From positions 682,001 to 746,000 of the forward strand of contig OU452205.1 of assembly GCA_911728435.2 (NCBI GenBank): a DNA stretch of 64,000 bases. Direction: 5' to 3'. The notes under the pieces are model-generated. The model searched no databases and was not told where the DNA came from. It worked only from the letters and a program-made list of their open reading frames with translations. Shown piece after piece: positions 47,122 through 57,184 of the stretch (position 1 is its first letter; each line of letters starts with the position of its first letter). The translations under genes and the position numbers were made by a program. Source of the DNA: Apoderus coryli. Lineage: Eukaryota; Arthropoda; Insecta; Coleoptera; Attelabidae.

Positions 47122-47362
47122 TCAGCATTCACTCGCTAACGAGTATGAATTACTCGAACTCAGGAATTTCTGTTCAAGCAGTCCCCTGTTGGGTATAAAA
47201 ACCCATTGTGTTTCCGGCAAGCACCCTTCCGACAGTGGGAGAAGCCGCTTGGACAAAATTCTTGCAAGAAGATAGTTTCCACATACGGACCAATCTCCGT
47301 TCTTAAATATAGTGGCAATTGAGGCATCTCTCATTTCAGCAAGCACGGACCAATTTGGCCTG
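47122..47362 (-). pseudogene. LINE reverse transcriptase fragment (fingers)
   Basis: Reads VLAEMRDASIATIFKNGDWS then VCGNYLLARILSKRLLPLSE and CLPETQWVFIPNRG. This matches the K-x-GD-x(3)-NYR...L...KRL...L-x-E-x-Q-x-GFR pattern of LINE fingers motifs. Between GNY and LLAR about 15 residues are deleted. The family differs from the other LINEs in the window. Confidence 0.65.
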
Positions 47363-48111
47363 GAGTTTTTAGCCCTGTTGTATCAATCGTCACTGTCTTC
47401 TGTGATTTGTTATTGATTATCCATACTACTGGCGCCTTTAGAGTTGAGTAGTAAAATTTAAATAATCATTCTAATATTTAAGTGTAACATTTCATAGTAT
47501 AATAGGCTTTTTATGCGTCATATAAGTTGCAGTAGTTGCTGTTGCGTATCAGACATTGCAGCGGTCGGACCTCAACTCGGGTAGTTAGTAGGAAGTTATT
47601 TATCTGTTTGAAACTCCCTAAAGTTTCAACTAAATTATGCCCGGCATGTACTAGTGGTTGTATACGTGACTATCGTTATGCCTATCCAGTCATCTAATAA
47701 ATGAATTAAGTGTACCAGAGCTCTAGTGCAACAATTAGTCAGTTTAATTAGTAGCAAACTTTTAAAGTTATATTGATATTTTTTTTTCACTTTTTCATTA
47801 TTTATTTCTTGATTAGTAATTAACCTGATATAACTTATTGATGGGAGTTTTGTTTTTAATTTTCACTTAACGCCCATTAAGGTAATTAGGCCAGGCAGGT
47901 GGTTCGCGAAAAAAGGTGATTCTCTTGACTAAAAGTTCATTCATACAAAGATAGATTCGCAAAAGCTTCGTTACAGATCCACAAGCTGTTTAACTTTCGA
48001 GAAGTTTCATCATCTTACAAGCCGAATGAAAATGTACAAAATGATATTATTTTAAAATACAAAATAAATTATTGTGACTGTTTATTTTAAATAAATCAAG
48101 TCTCCTCCACA
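47363..48111. other. Non-coding stretch
   Basis: I see nothing recognisable here. Confidence 0.4.
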
Positions 48112-48213
48112 GATTGAGTCATATAATTTGTTCATTTTGTTAATAACAAATAATTTAATGGCAAAGCGGACTAAAATATTGGTTTTACCTACACAAGAAA
48201 TTTTGTTTAATTT
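48112..48213. repeat. Left arm of an interrupted palindromic element
   Basis: GCAAAGCGGACTAAAATATT and CACAAGAAATTTTGTTTAAT are the reverse complement of 49691-49743. ATTGAGTCATATAATT further out matches near 49820. A LINE inserted at its inner end separates it from the palindrome core. Confidence 0.7.
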
Positions 48214-49605
48214 AATAATAATAATAATAATAAAATAATTTATTGAGCAATACTGTAAATTACAAGTTCAATTACATTTTTGGTTATCTTAAAACTACAC
48301 AGCTCACACAAAAGGTAAGAGATTTGGCTTTAAGCCATTCTTCCACTCTACCTATTACTAACAATTTTAAATGTAAATAATCGTCGATACAGCAAATTAA
48401 TTCACTATAAAATTACATTGCTAATCGTGACTTAATTTGAGTTTTGAAAAAGTCCAAAGGTAAGTCCAATAAATCAATTATTCTATTGAGAAGTTGAGGT
48501 GCCATATATGAGAAGCAGCCTTCAAATTTCGATGTTACATGTTGTGGAATTGAATGTTTACATTATGTACAAAAGATCTTCTATTAATTAATTCGTACAA
48601 GTAAACGGGTTTCTGAGTATGATAAATCTTATGAAGCAACAACAAGAAAATGCAATCAAAACTTAAGTAAAATTTGGGCTCGTTAAGCCGATGTAAAAAT
48701 GGAGTGATGTGAGATCTGTAAGGTACCGAACTTGCATATCTTATGCACGCATTCTGAACTCGCTGGATCCTATTTTTGTTATAGTCAGTTAAAAAATGAT
48801 AGTAAACCTGAGAACAGTAGTCAACGTGTTTATATACAAGTGCCTTAACTAGTCTTAACTTTGTTGTTTTACTGAGGGAGTGCTTCAATGAATATATTGA
48901 TCTGAGTCTATACATTGCCCTTTTGTAAACTGAGAGGCAGTGTTCGTTAAAGCTTAGTCTTGAATCAAATATTACACCGAGGTTTTTCGCTTTCTGCGCC
49001 CACTCTATAACAGTGTCATTGATTATAATAGTATAATTTTGAGTAACTAGGTCCTCATGACGATCACTCCCCACACACATAGCAACCGTTTTAGAAGGGT
49101 TTATTCGAAGACCATTACTCTCACACCACACGGAAAAATTAAATAAGTCTTCGTTACATTTAGCAATCGCATCGGGTGCATTCATGACATGGAAAGGCAT
49201 ATAGAACTGAACGTCATCCGCATACATGTGCATATTTAAATGTTTTAAATTTGAGGCAACGTCAAAACAGTACACGGAAATCAAGAGCGGGCCCAAGATG
49301 CTGCCCTGAGGAACGCCGCGCTCCATCACTCCCATGTCAGACCACCGTGTTGAACTAAGTTTCACCGGATCAAAGCCCAAATATTTCAGTTTGGAGAGAA
49401 GCAGATGGAAATTTACCAGGTCGAACGCTTTACTCTGGTCAAGAAGAATAAATGCTACACATTCAGATATGTCAAGCGCTCGAGCCAGGTCATCAGTAAC
49501 TTTCAAGAGGGCCGTCGCAGTATTGTGCCTCTTGCGGAAGCCGGATTGAAATGGCGGTAGAATACTGTTTAAGTTTAAATATTCTTGTATCTGTGCGCAA
49601 TTTAG
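48214..49605 (-). pseudogene. LINE inserted in a palindromic element (L2/CR1-like)
   Basis: 5'-truncated retrotransposon with an (ATT)n 3' tail at 48214-48235. The frame is open from 49605 to 48535. Motifs: SGFRKRHNTATAL, motif A LLDQSKAFDLVNFH near 49440, motif B RGVPQGSILGPLL near 49310, motif C MYADDVQFY near 49220 (catalytic YADD intact), NLGVIFDSRLSFNEH, then the C-terminal helical region with CSQVYYHF and RIQRVQNACIRY. About 20 residues are missing between GFDPVKL and the motif B strand. It lacks the endonuclease. It inserted at an AATTT site inside the palindromic repeat flanking it on both sides. Confidence 0.82.
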
Positions 49606-49830
49606 CAGGGTCTCAGTTTAATTCAATAGAACCAGACCGCGGCATGGGTCGACAGATACTGACGAATTCGAATTAGACTGAGGCCCTGCTAAATTAAACA
49701 AAATTCCTTGTGTAGGTAAAACCAATATTTTAGTCCGCTTTGCTATTCAATTATTTTTCATTTATTATATTTACGGACATGAAATCCTTTTAATTTTGTT
49801 AATAACCTGGAATTATATGACTCAATTTGG
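49599..49830. repeat. Palindrome core and right arm related to the hammerhead element
   Basis: AATTTAGCAGGGTCTCAGTT at 49599 faces its inverse at 49671-49695 (23 of 25 bases pair). The ~47-bp centre, read on the minus strand, is TTCGTCAGTATCTGTC then CGGTCTGGTTCTATTGAAT, matching the sequence just around and after the hammerhead cleavage site at 54171-54212. Beyond it, 49691-49830 is the inverted partner of 48112-48213. It looks like two element ends joined head to head. Confidence 0.65.
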
Positions 49831-49889
49831 TTGTATAAGACTATTTTATGAAATTGACTGTTTCGTTCAGAAAATAATTTTGTTCTCTA

Positions 49890-50161
49890 TAAATGATTAC
49901 TGGAATAACAGCCTCAGGTGGGCGTCCACTGCGCTCTGCATCATTTGTGCTGGTACGACCACGTTTAAATTGAGCAATCCACTTCTCTACCATTTGTCTC
50001 GATGGAGCAGAGCTCGGATAATATTTATCAAGCGATTGTTTCGTTCCCACTGTATTTTTTTTTTCATCAAAAAGCAAAGCTTTATCAAAACTCGAAATTA
50101 ATTTTTTCCATATTTTTTTTTCATTAACAAACGTTGCTTCACATAAAATGCTATAAATCAC
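49890..50161 (-). pseudogene. Mariner DD34D transposase N-terminal relic
   Basis: Contains SAPSRQMVEKWIAQFKRGRT followed by STNDAERSGRPPEAV, the end of the mariner paired helix-turn-helix region with its RSGRP linker motif. Upstream residues are diverged. The catalytic domain is missing. The related 60-bp string at 50449-50507 links it with the relic at 46237. Confidence 0.7.
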
Positions 50162-51267
50162 GAATCAATAGTCAGATTGCTGTCAAATTTAGACACGTAA
50201 CGTTTGAAGGTTAGTACTAAATAAAAATCATATGGAAAAAATTCTAGTAACCCCATCCATCCTATGGCCTTTTTGAATGACGTGTTCGGGCATTAAGTTT
50301 ATAAAAATAAACCTTAGCAGTTTCGTATGTAAAATGTATGTAAAACACCTTGGCACAAAGCAATTCGTTCATCAACAAACAAATTAGTAATCTTATCTAT
50401 TTTAAGCGTTGACAAAATAAAGTTGAACCCTATTGTGCATGCGGTCAAGGTTATTTTACCAAGCCCACACCGAAATTCCACCCAAAAACCATGAATAGTG
50501 TGAGTCAGTCTCGTGGAATGTTTTAATTTTAATACCTACTTGTGATTTTAAACAACCCATATTATACCTTCATCGTTTACATTATACCTACCCGTAATGT
50601 ATTTTTTTATTCTCACGCGGCATGGTTGTGTGTGCATCATTGATTTATGATCACTGGTAGATGGTTTCACCTTGAATGTCTAATTCGTTGTATTGTATGC
50701 CACTAAGAAAAATCTGTTTGGGTTCATGACATGGCAGATTTTAAGTATATTAAAAAAATGCCGAATAGTTCCGATACTATTAACTACATAATAGAAGCTG
50801 AATGGAAGAATGTATTTCGAGCTTTCCAACAAAAACAACAGCGTGGGTTTTTGGACTTCTGTAGTGAAGATAAGGATGGTGTGATGGCCTAGATTGTTAC
50901 ATACTAAAGACGAAAGTATTATTGGAATTAGTGATACAGGGTTGAATGAAGATTGCGTGGAACGTCCAACAGAAGTAGGAGTATTTGTCGCAGCTTTCAA
51001 GGCCTTTTTTTTAATTTTCCGTTTTCGAACTGCCTGATATTCCGCAGGCACATCACAGCTAAAGTAAATACTTTGTGAGATGAAAACATTTGCTACTCCT
51101 ATGGTCAGTAATATCTGTTTATTTCTCTACTTCTATACGGGTGGTTTTTTGCTTTGATATGAATGTGAAATACGTATTTACCGCAAATAAAATCCTTACT
51201 TGTTGATTGCTGCATTTAAAAGTTAATATCCACAAGATCTATAGGAGAATGATAATTCATTCGGTTG
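50162..51267. other. Mostly non-coding; one unclear open frame
   Basis: A 123-codon minus-strand frame (50680-51051) begins PAEYQAVRKRKIKKKALKAA after an acceptor-like TTTACTTTAG, then becomes hydrophobic and low-complexity. I do not recognise it and do not call it. Other sequence is featureless, apart from an ATACAGGGTT at about 50936. Confidence 0.35.
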
Positions 51268-52275
51268 GTTTTGGGACCTTTACTGTTTTTAATATACGTA
51301 AATGATTTATACAGATTTCAAGAAGACTCCTCTTTGCTGACGACACAACTAGTCTGATTAGATATCGACCAAACGACCCTTTAGGGGAGTTGGTTAATGC
51401 TGTTGAGACTGACATAGGCAATTGGTTTCTGGCAAATGAACTGAGCTTGAATCAGGCTAAAACTCAAAGCATGAACTTTACTTTGCGTTCTGCGCCTATC
51501 GATCTTCAGAGCGATGTTGGCGTGAAGTTCCTTGGGGTTCATCTTGATCCTAAATTAACCTGGGAGAGTCATGTTCGAGAGCTTGGGTGTCCAGGGTCCT
51601 ATATCTCATCAGAAGGCTTGCGCAGAGTGTTTCAATCGCCAGTCTGTTGACGATATTTCACGGTTATTTTGTTTCCCGTATGTCGTATGGTATTTTGAAC
51701 TGGGAACATAGTTCCCATGCAATGAAAATCTTTAAGCTACAGAGGAGATGTTTACGTACAATGTTGGGGCTCGGTTGGCGTGACTGCTGTAAAAAATATT
51801 TTGTTGAACACGGACTACTTACTTTGCCTTCCTTGTACATCTTAAACTGTCTTGGCTACATTCGAACCAATGCCTCGCATTTCACTCTTCACTCTGATAT
51901 GCATAATTATGGTACGCGAAATCGAAATGACATATTGCCTAAATTTCACCGCCTATTGAGGACTAGAAAAGGTTCTGACTATTATTGTGTTAAATTTTAT
52001 AATAAGCTGCCGTCTCACATAAATAACCTTGGTGAAGTCCAGTTTAACAAAAGTATTAAATCATTTTTGATATCTCAAGCTTTTTATACCTTTGAGGACT
52101 ATTTCAGAAGCGATATTGTAAGATTTTTCTAGATTTTAGTTTATTTTATGTTGTTGCTATTTTAATTTGTTTGTAAGCGTTTCTTTGTTGCTGTAACTTT
52201 GATTGATTGTTGTTCTTTTTTGACGTACTATACATGTTTTGTAACATAAGATGGTGAATAAATATATATATCATT
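51268..52275 (+). pseudogene. LINE 3' third with 3' UTR (CR1/Jockey-like)
   Basis: Starts after motif B (GPLLFLIYVNDLY near 51275), then in a shifted frame the FADDTTSLIR catalytic motif (near 51340), WFLANELSLNQAKTQSMNF, GVKFLGVHLDPKLTWESH. After a second frameshift near 51585 come YLIRRLAQSVS, LQRRCLRTMLGLGWRDC and LPSLYILNCLGYIRT, ending QAFYTFEDYF with a stop at 52132. The UTR has an ATAAATATATATAT end near 52258-52271. It is the same family as the copies at 28 and 44 kb. Two frameshifts make it inactive. Confidence 0.82.
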
Positions 52276-52394
52276 ACTAGATATTATTATAATATCCAAG
52301 ATTGGTATTAGGTAATTTCGAATTTGTGAATGAGCTAAACTGTTACTGATCAAAAGATTTATTCTTTTAGTTTTTTTAATGCACACAAATATCA

Positions 52395-53447
52395 TTGCTG
52401 GCCTTTGATAGGGTCAAGCACGACGAAATGATTAGAATTCTGCAGCTGGTGGGAATCGATGATAAGGACCTGCGAATCATTGCGAATCTTTACTGGCATC
52501 AAAGTGCAAACATTCGACTGGGACGGAACACATCAGAAGAAGTGGAAATACGACGTGGAGTAAGGCAAGGGTGTATCTTGTCTCCTTTATTATTTAATTT
52601 ATACTCGGAATATATCTTCAGAGAAGCCTTGGACAATGTGGGGGGTGGTATAAAAATAAATGGAATAAACATCAATAACTTGAGATACGCGGACGACACG
52701 GTGCTAATTGCTACTAGTCAAGAAGAACTACAAATACTTGTAAACAGAGTGACCGAATCATGTAACAAGTATGGTCTGAAACTCAATACTTCAAAAACCA
52801 AATTTATGGTTGTCAGCAAAACACCAATACCAACAATACAAATCAGAGCATACGGGATACAGCTAGAAAAGGTTAACATCACATATTTGGGCGCCAATGT
52901 CAATGACAACTGGGACATGAGCAAAGAAATAAAGATCCGTATCGAAAAAGCTAGAACCGCCTTCTATAGATTAAAAAGAATTATCTGCAACAAAGGAACC
53001 ACTTTAAAATTAAAAATTAGATTAACACGTTGCTACATATTCTCCACATTACTCTAGGGAGCAGAGAGTTGGACGCTGACCGACACATTATTGAAGAAGA
53101 TGGAGGCTTTTGAAATGTGGGTCTACAGAAGAATTCTCCGAATAAGCTGGATGGACCGAATAAGTAATGAGATAGTCATACAACGAATGAAGAAAAGCAC
53201 AGAAATAATTAAAACAATAAAAAGCCGAAAACTCGAATATTTCGGCCACGTGATGAGGCACCCAGGAAAATATCATCTCCTTCATTTAGTGATGCAGGGT
53301 AAGATTGCCGGAAATAGAGGTCCAGGACGAAGAAGAAAATCTTGGCTCCGAAATCTTCGAGATTGGTATCGCAAAACATCCGCCGAACTTTTCCGAGCTG
53401 CGATAAACAAAGTTATTATAGCCAATATGATTGCCAACGTTCGATAA
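52395..53447 (+). pseudogene. RTE-clade LINE polymerase, 5'-truncated, one nonsense codon
   Basis: Begins inside motif A (AFDRVKHDEM), so the endonuclease and fingers are missing. Motif B is RRGVRQGCILSPLLFNLY (near 52550) and motif C is LRYADDTVLIATS (near 52680, YADD intact). The C-terminal region has ITYLGANVNDN, ESWTLTDTLLKKMEAFEMW, RLEYFGHVMRHPGKYH-like strings, GNRGPGRRRKSWLRNL and AAINKVIIANMIANVR, typical of RTE elements. The only lesion in 350 codons is a TAG at 53056-53058, where relatives have a tyrosine codon. The 3' UTR is very short and ends in AGAAGAAGAAG at 53464-53475, like the relic at 41398. Confidence 0.88.
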
Positions 53448-53479
53448 TCGGAGATGGCACCAGAAGAAGAAGAAGGCAC

Positions 53480-54126
53480 TGTAGTAAATAAAGAGTTGAA
53501 TTACCACCATACGTTGCGTACTAACTCACACGCCAGACCTATAATCCCGTTACATTTGGCAAGTTTCTCGGCATTTCGATGTTTTTTATTTCCTCAAGTA
53601 ACCCTTTAATGTACCTTCTAGCTATTTGGTGCAGAGCACCACTACCCAAGAGGTGGCAGAGGCAGCCGAAAAACTCATGCTGACCATCAGGTGTTCCTAT
53701 GACTGGAAAATACTACGCTTCAATTTTAGGACAGTTAAAGAAACAAATCAAAGAAATATCCCTATTTAATAGTATCATCGTCTTTTAAGAGTGTATTTAG
53801 CCTACACAGTGTAGGCTACTCTGCTTAGGCTTAGATGCAGGATCGGGTGTTGTGGGTGATCCTTTCGATTCTGTTGCTTATTTACCCTTTCTCCACAATT
53901 TTTATCACCACAGGAGACCATTTATCCTTCCGCTAGCATGGTCTCCTGCTAGCGTTTTGTGTTTACACTATTTCCGTTATTTTTTTTATTTTTATTTCTA
54001 TTTTTACTGCTGGTGTTACCTATACATTAAATTTGTTCGGCCTCTGTATGGTGAGATATGCATTACTATGTAGATGGTACGGTTTACATGTTGTGCTTAA
54101 ATGCAGGCCGATTTGAACATGGGCAA
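53480..54126. other. Non-coding stretch with one perfect hairpin
   Basis: No gene recognised. CAGGAGACCAT (53911-53921) and ATGGTCTCCTG (53938-53948) form a perfect 11-bp stem. Confidence 0.5.
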
Positions 54127-54186
54127 AGACTATGGTACTCTGACGAGTTCATAATAAGAGCGAAACGAGTTCGTCAGTATCTGTCT
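54127..54186 (+). ncRNA. Type I hammerhead ribozyme, complete
   Basis: All parts are present in order. Stem I 5' strand AGAC-UAU-GGUACU (54127-54139); core CUGACGA (54140-54146), fitting CUGANGA; stem II GUUC/GAGC (54147-54150 with 54158-54161) closed by AUAAUAA; GAAA (54162-54165); stem III ACGA/UCGU with a GU loop (54165-54174); cleavage-site C at 54175, giving GUC; stem I 3' strand AGUAUC-U-GUCU (54176-54186). Stem I pairs as 6 bp plus 4 bp around an internal loop, the place of loop-loop contacts in natural hammerheads. Self-cleavage is predicted between 54175 and 54176. A related tail occurs at 49.6 kb. Confidence 0.85.
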
Positions 54187-54240
54187 CCCTCGGTCTGGTT
54201 CTACTGAATATGACTGAGGCCCTGCTCAATTCAACAAAAT
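54187..54240 (+). mobile_element. Downstream tail of the hammerhead element
   Basis: CGGTCTGGTTCTACTGAATA, then GACTGAGGCCCTGCTCAATT and CAACAAAATCCCTTGTG follow the ribozyme. The same series, slightly changed, forms the palindrome at 49599-49720, so this is part of a dispersed repeat. It is non-coding. Confidence 0.6.
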
Positions 54241-55424
54241 CCCTTGTGAAATTATTTTTCTTTTTGTTGTATATTATGCCATTGAAGTTATTTCTTTTTG
54301 CAATGGAATACACATTTGTTCGTTTATTATTTGTTATTTATTGACACTTAATGTAACGTTCTATTTGTACTGTATATTTATTTGAAAAGTTTAATATTAT
54401 TAACCCATATTATACACATATAAAACTGTTACTTATTTCATTTTAATGATAGTTGTTGGTCGAAGAATGCTAGACATTTCCATATACGTAAGGAGCGAAT
54501 GCAGTGATTATTATAATTTATATATTATAATTTTCATCTGATCCTTTACCTTTTAAATGTTAAATTAAATACCTAGTTGATTAGTTATATTATTAGCCAT
54601 TTAGACAGAAATTATGAGCGTGCTAAAGAAATTATTTGATTTTTAATTGATACCTAAACAGTGCATTCATTTTACGCCTTTTTGTGAAAATATCCTTCAC
54701 CTTTTAAAGATGTAGTTTGGAGACAACATATTTAAAAGTTCGCTCGCAGCTTATAAGGCTTTCTATTTTATAGTACAAAGGTGGGACAAAAATAAATGTT
54801 CAGGACATTGAGTTACATAGTTAAGTTCTCGATCTCGACTAGGAAAACATCATTCAGCGTTAAGATTTTCTTCTTGTTGTTGGTTTTCAAATAATATCTA
54901 CCATTTTTTTATTCTCTTTTCTTGAATCTTATTGCTACATTTTATTTGTGGAATTCATGTAGGTAAACCTGCCTAAATTAAAAAAATTGTTTTGTTAAAA
55001 TTTCATTCATCTGTCAAATTTGATATTTCATTTATTATTTCATTTTTAATTTAAATCAATCAGAATTTTGTTCAATTCTTCATCTGTTTCCATATATTTT
55101 TTTTGATTTTCTTGTATTGATTGGAATAAGGTCATCGATATTTTTCTCAATTTCCAACGCAGAAGCATTCCCAAATCGAAACATTATTTACAAAGCTCAA
55201 ATTATTAGTGATGTTTCACTTGAAATACGCGGACTTCCAACCATACACATTTCTATCTGACGCACTTCAGTAGATAGGCTATACGGGTTCGGCCTCATTT
55301 CTTCGCTAAGGTCCAATATGGTCAGAATGGTTCCCTTTCAAGGTCACTTGATGGCCTCGCGAGATTATAAACCATGTAAATGACATAAACATGATGTTAT
55401 TGCCATAAGAAATGAGGCCGAAGT
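54241..55424. other. Non-coding stretch
   Basis: I see no gene here. GTTCGGCCTCATTTCTTCGC near 55288 is inverted near 55408 (GAAATGAGGCCGAA), close to the start of the next LINE. Confidence 0.4.
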
Positions 55425-56851
55425 GGTATATCATGTCTACTGACATCAGTATGGCATACTTGTTTAATCATGTCAAGCGGCTCATCACGCCTATTCAGCA
55501 CGGATTTTTTCCTGGACGATCCACTGCTACTAATCTCGTTATTTTGAGTCAGTTTTTGGCAGAAAGCTTGGATAGCGGGGGTCAGGTTGACGTTATTTAT
55601 ACGGATTTTACCAAAGCCTTTGACAGTCTTGACCACGGAATTCTGCTGCAAAAGCTTTCGGAATTTGGTTTATCTGTGGATCTTTTAAAATGTCTGTCTA
55701 CTTATCTCCATGAACGTAAATTGTATGTGGAGTACCGTGGTTTCAAGTCCGGTATTATCCGTGCAACATCTGGAGTGCCGCAGGGTTCTGTGTTGGGTCC
55801 CCTCTTATTTATGTGTTTTATTAATGACATTGTTAATGGCGTGAAATGTCGCTCCCTACTCTTTGCTGATGATTTTAAGGTTTATTCACTGATTACCTCA
55901 GCTTCTGACTGTCTTCAATTGCAGAATGATCTGAATGTCCTGCTTGACTGGTGCATTTAAAACAGGCTTGCCCTTAATTTGGATAAGTGTTGTTCTGTAA
56001 CTTTGACTCGTAAGGTAAATCCAATAAAATTTGTGTATAACATTGACTCTGTTCCACTTAAAATATGGGATGAGGTTAAGGATCTGGGGGTGCTCTTTGA
56101 CGCTAAACTTAGTTTTGTGGGGCATGTGATTGATGTGGTTTCGTCTTCCTATAAGAGTCTGGGTTTTGTTATGAGAAATACAAAGCATTTTGTGTCACCT
56201 AAAACTCTTATTTTACTGTATTATTCCTTCGTTAGATCGAAATTGGAATATGCGTCTGTTGTGTGGAGTCCTGGTTATGCATGCACTCGAATAGCTTAGA
56301 GAGGATTCAGCGAAGATTTGTGAAATACTTGTGGTTTAAGTGTGACGGAGTGTATCCAACCATGGGATTTCCCCATGATGAACTTCTGGGTCGTTTTAAT
56401 TTTGTACCTCTTGATAAGCGTAGAGAATATGCCTCACTCCTGTTCCTATTCAAGATCGTGAATGGCATCATTGACTCTCCGGACCTACTTTCAATGGTAC
56501 CTTTTCATGCTCCACATACGAGAAGGCGTAATTATGGTTCTAGCTTTTAATTGCCTACCGCACGTACCAACTTGTTGCTTTTTTCGCCATTGATTGAGAT
56601 GTGTTCTGTTTGTGACTCGGTGAGTACCGATATTGATGTGTTTTTTAATACCATATCTTATATTAAAAAAGTGTTTTTTAGATAAATATTTGTTGTTAAA
56701 CCATTCTGACTATTTTTTGCGATTGTAATATTTGTATTATTTATAATTTTGAAACGTGTGTTTATGTTAATTTTATCGTTTTGTAATGTACCTGCCCTGT
56801 AATTAGATGTGTTTCTGTCTGGGTAGATGTAATTTAAATAAATAAATAAAG
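55425..56851 (+). pseudogene. LINE polymerase to 3' end, inserted in a Tc1 gene (CR1/Jockey-like)
   Basis: Nearly full polymerase without endonuclease: [16 protein letters not shown], motif [15 protein letters not shown] near 55590, motif [15 protein letters not shown] near 55770, motif [12 protein letters not shown] near 55860, LALNLDKCCSVTLTRK, DLGVLFDAKLSF and LEYASVVWSPGY. The lesions are TAA at 55958-55960, a frameshift near 56290 and TAA at 56548-56550. Past the last of these the frame continues (LPTARTNLLLF...) to 56684. The 3' end is an (AAAT)n run at 56829-56851, which directly abuts Tc1 transposase sequence. Closest in the window to 2258-3058. Confidence 0.85.
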
Positions 56852-56975
56852 ACTGTATGGTGGGCACTCTAGCTTCGCAATCCCAACATCCTCAATGTAC
56901 GTACTGGTTTACGATTCTTGCTGCATGAACACGGGCATTATCGTGCATTAGCACAAAGTTATCATATCCAATAAA

Positions 56976-57184
56976 CTGACAATCGTTTTACCACTTCACC
57001 AAAACACTTCTTTTAAATCTCGACGCGCGTTTCGCTAACAATGTTAGCATCCTCAGGAGAGAATTAAAAGTTTTAACTAACATTGTTAGCGAAACGCGCG
57101 TCGAGATTTAAAAGAAGTGTTTTGGTGAAGTGGTAAAACGATTGTCAGTTTAGTGTTCTACGCCAAAGGTTCTACTCATCGATT
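56976..57184 (-). mobile_element. Hammerhead-bearing fold-back element with 12-bp target duplication
   Basis: A 209-bp insertion in the Tc1 transposase gene, flanked by the direct repeat ATATCCAATAAA (56964-56975 and 57185-57196). Removing the insert and one repeat restores the transposase frame. It is built of perfect 75-bp inverted arms (56973-57047 and 57077-57151, the outer three bases overlapping the duplication), a 29-bp spacer, and a 33-bp unpaired tail (57152-57184). It has no reading frame. A hammerhead is encoded on the minus strand. The long duplication is unlike the TA of mariners and suggests target-primed insertion. Confidence 0.8.
57010..57070 (-). ncRNA. Type I hammerhead ribozyme, complete, in a fold-back
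   Basis: On the minus strand: stem I 5' strand CUUUUAA-UUC-UCUC (57070-57057); core CUGAGGA (57056-57050), fitting CUGANGA; stem II GCUAAC/GUUAGC with an AUU loop; GAAA (57033-57030); stem III ACG/CGU around a CG loop; cleavage-site C at 57022, giving GUC; stem I 3' strand GAGA-UU-U-AAAAG (57021-57010). Stem I forms 4 bp next to the core and 7 bp outside it, with an internal loop and one bulge. The right arm on the plus strand repeats stem II, GAAAC and stem III, but has no CUGANGA core, so only one strand encodes a complete ribozyme. Confidence 0.82.

Noticed and set aside
50680..51051. 123-codon minus-strand frame beginning with a lysine-rich segment after an AG
   Set aside because: Only the first 45 residues look protein-like, and the family is unknown; could be an exon but cannot be supported.
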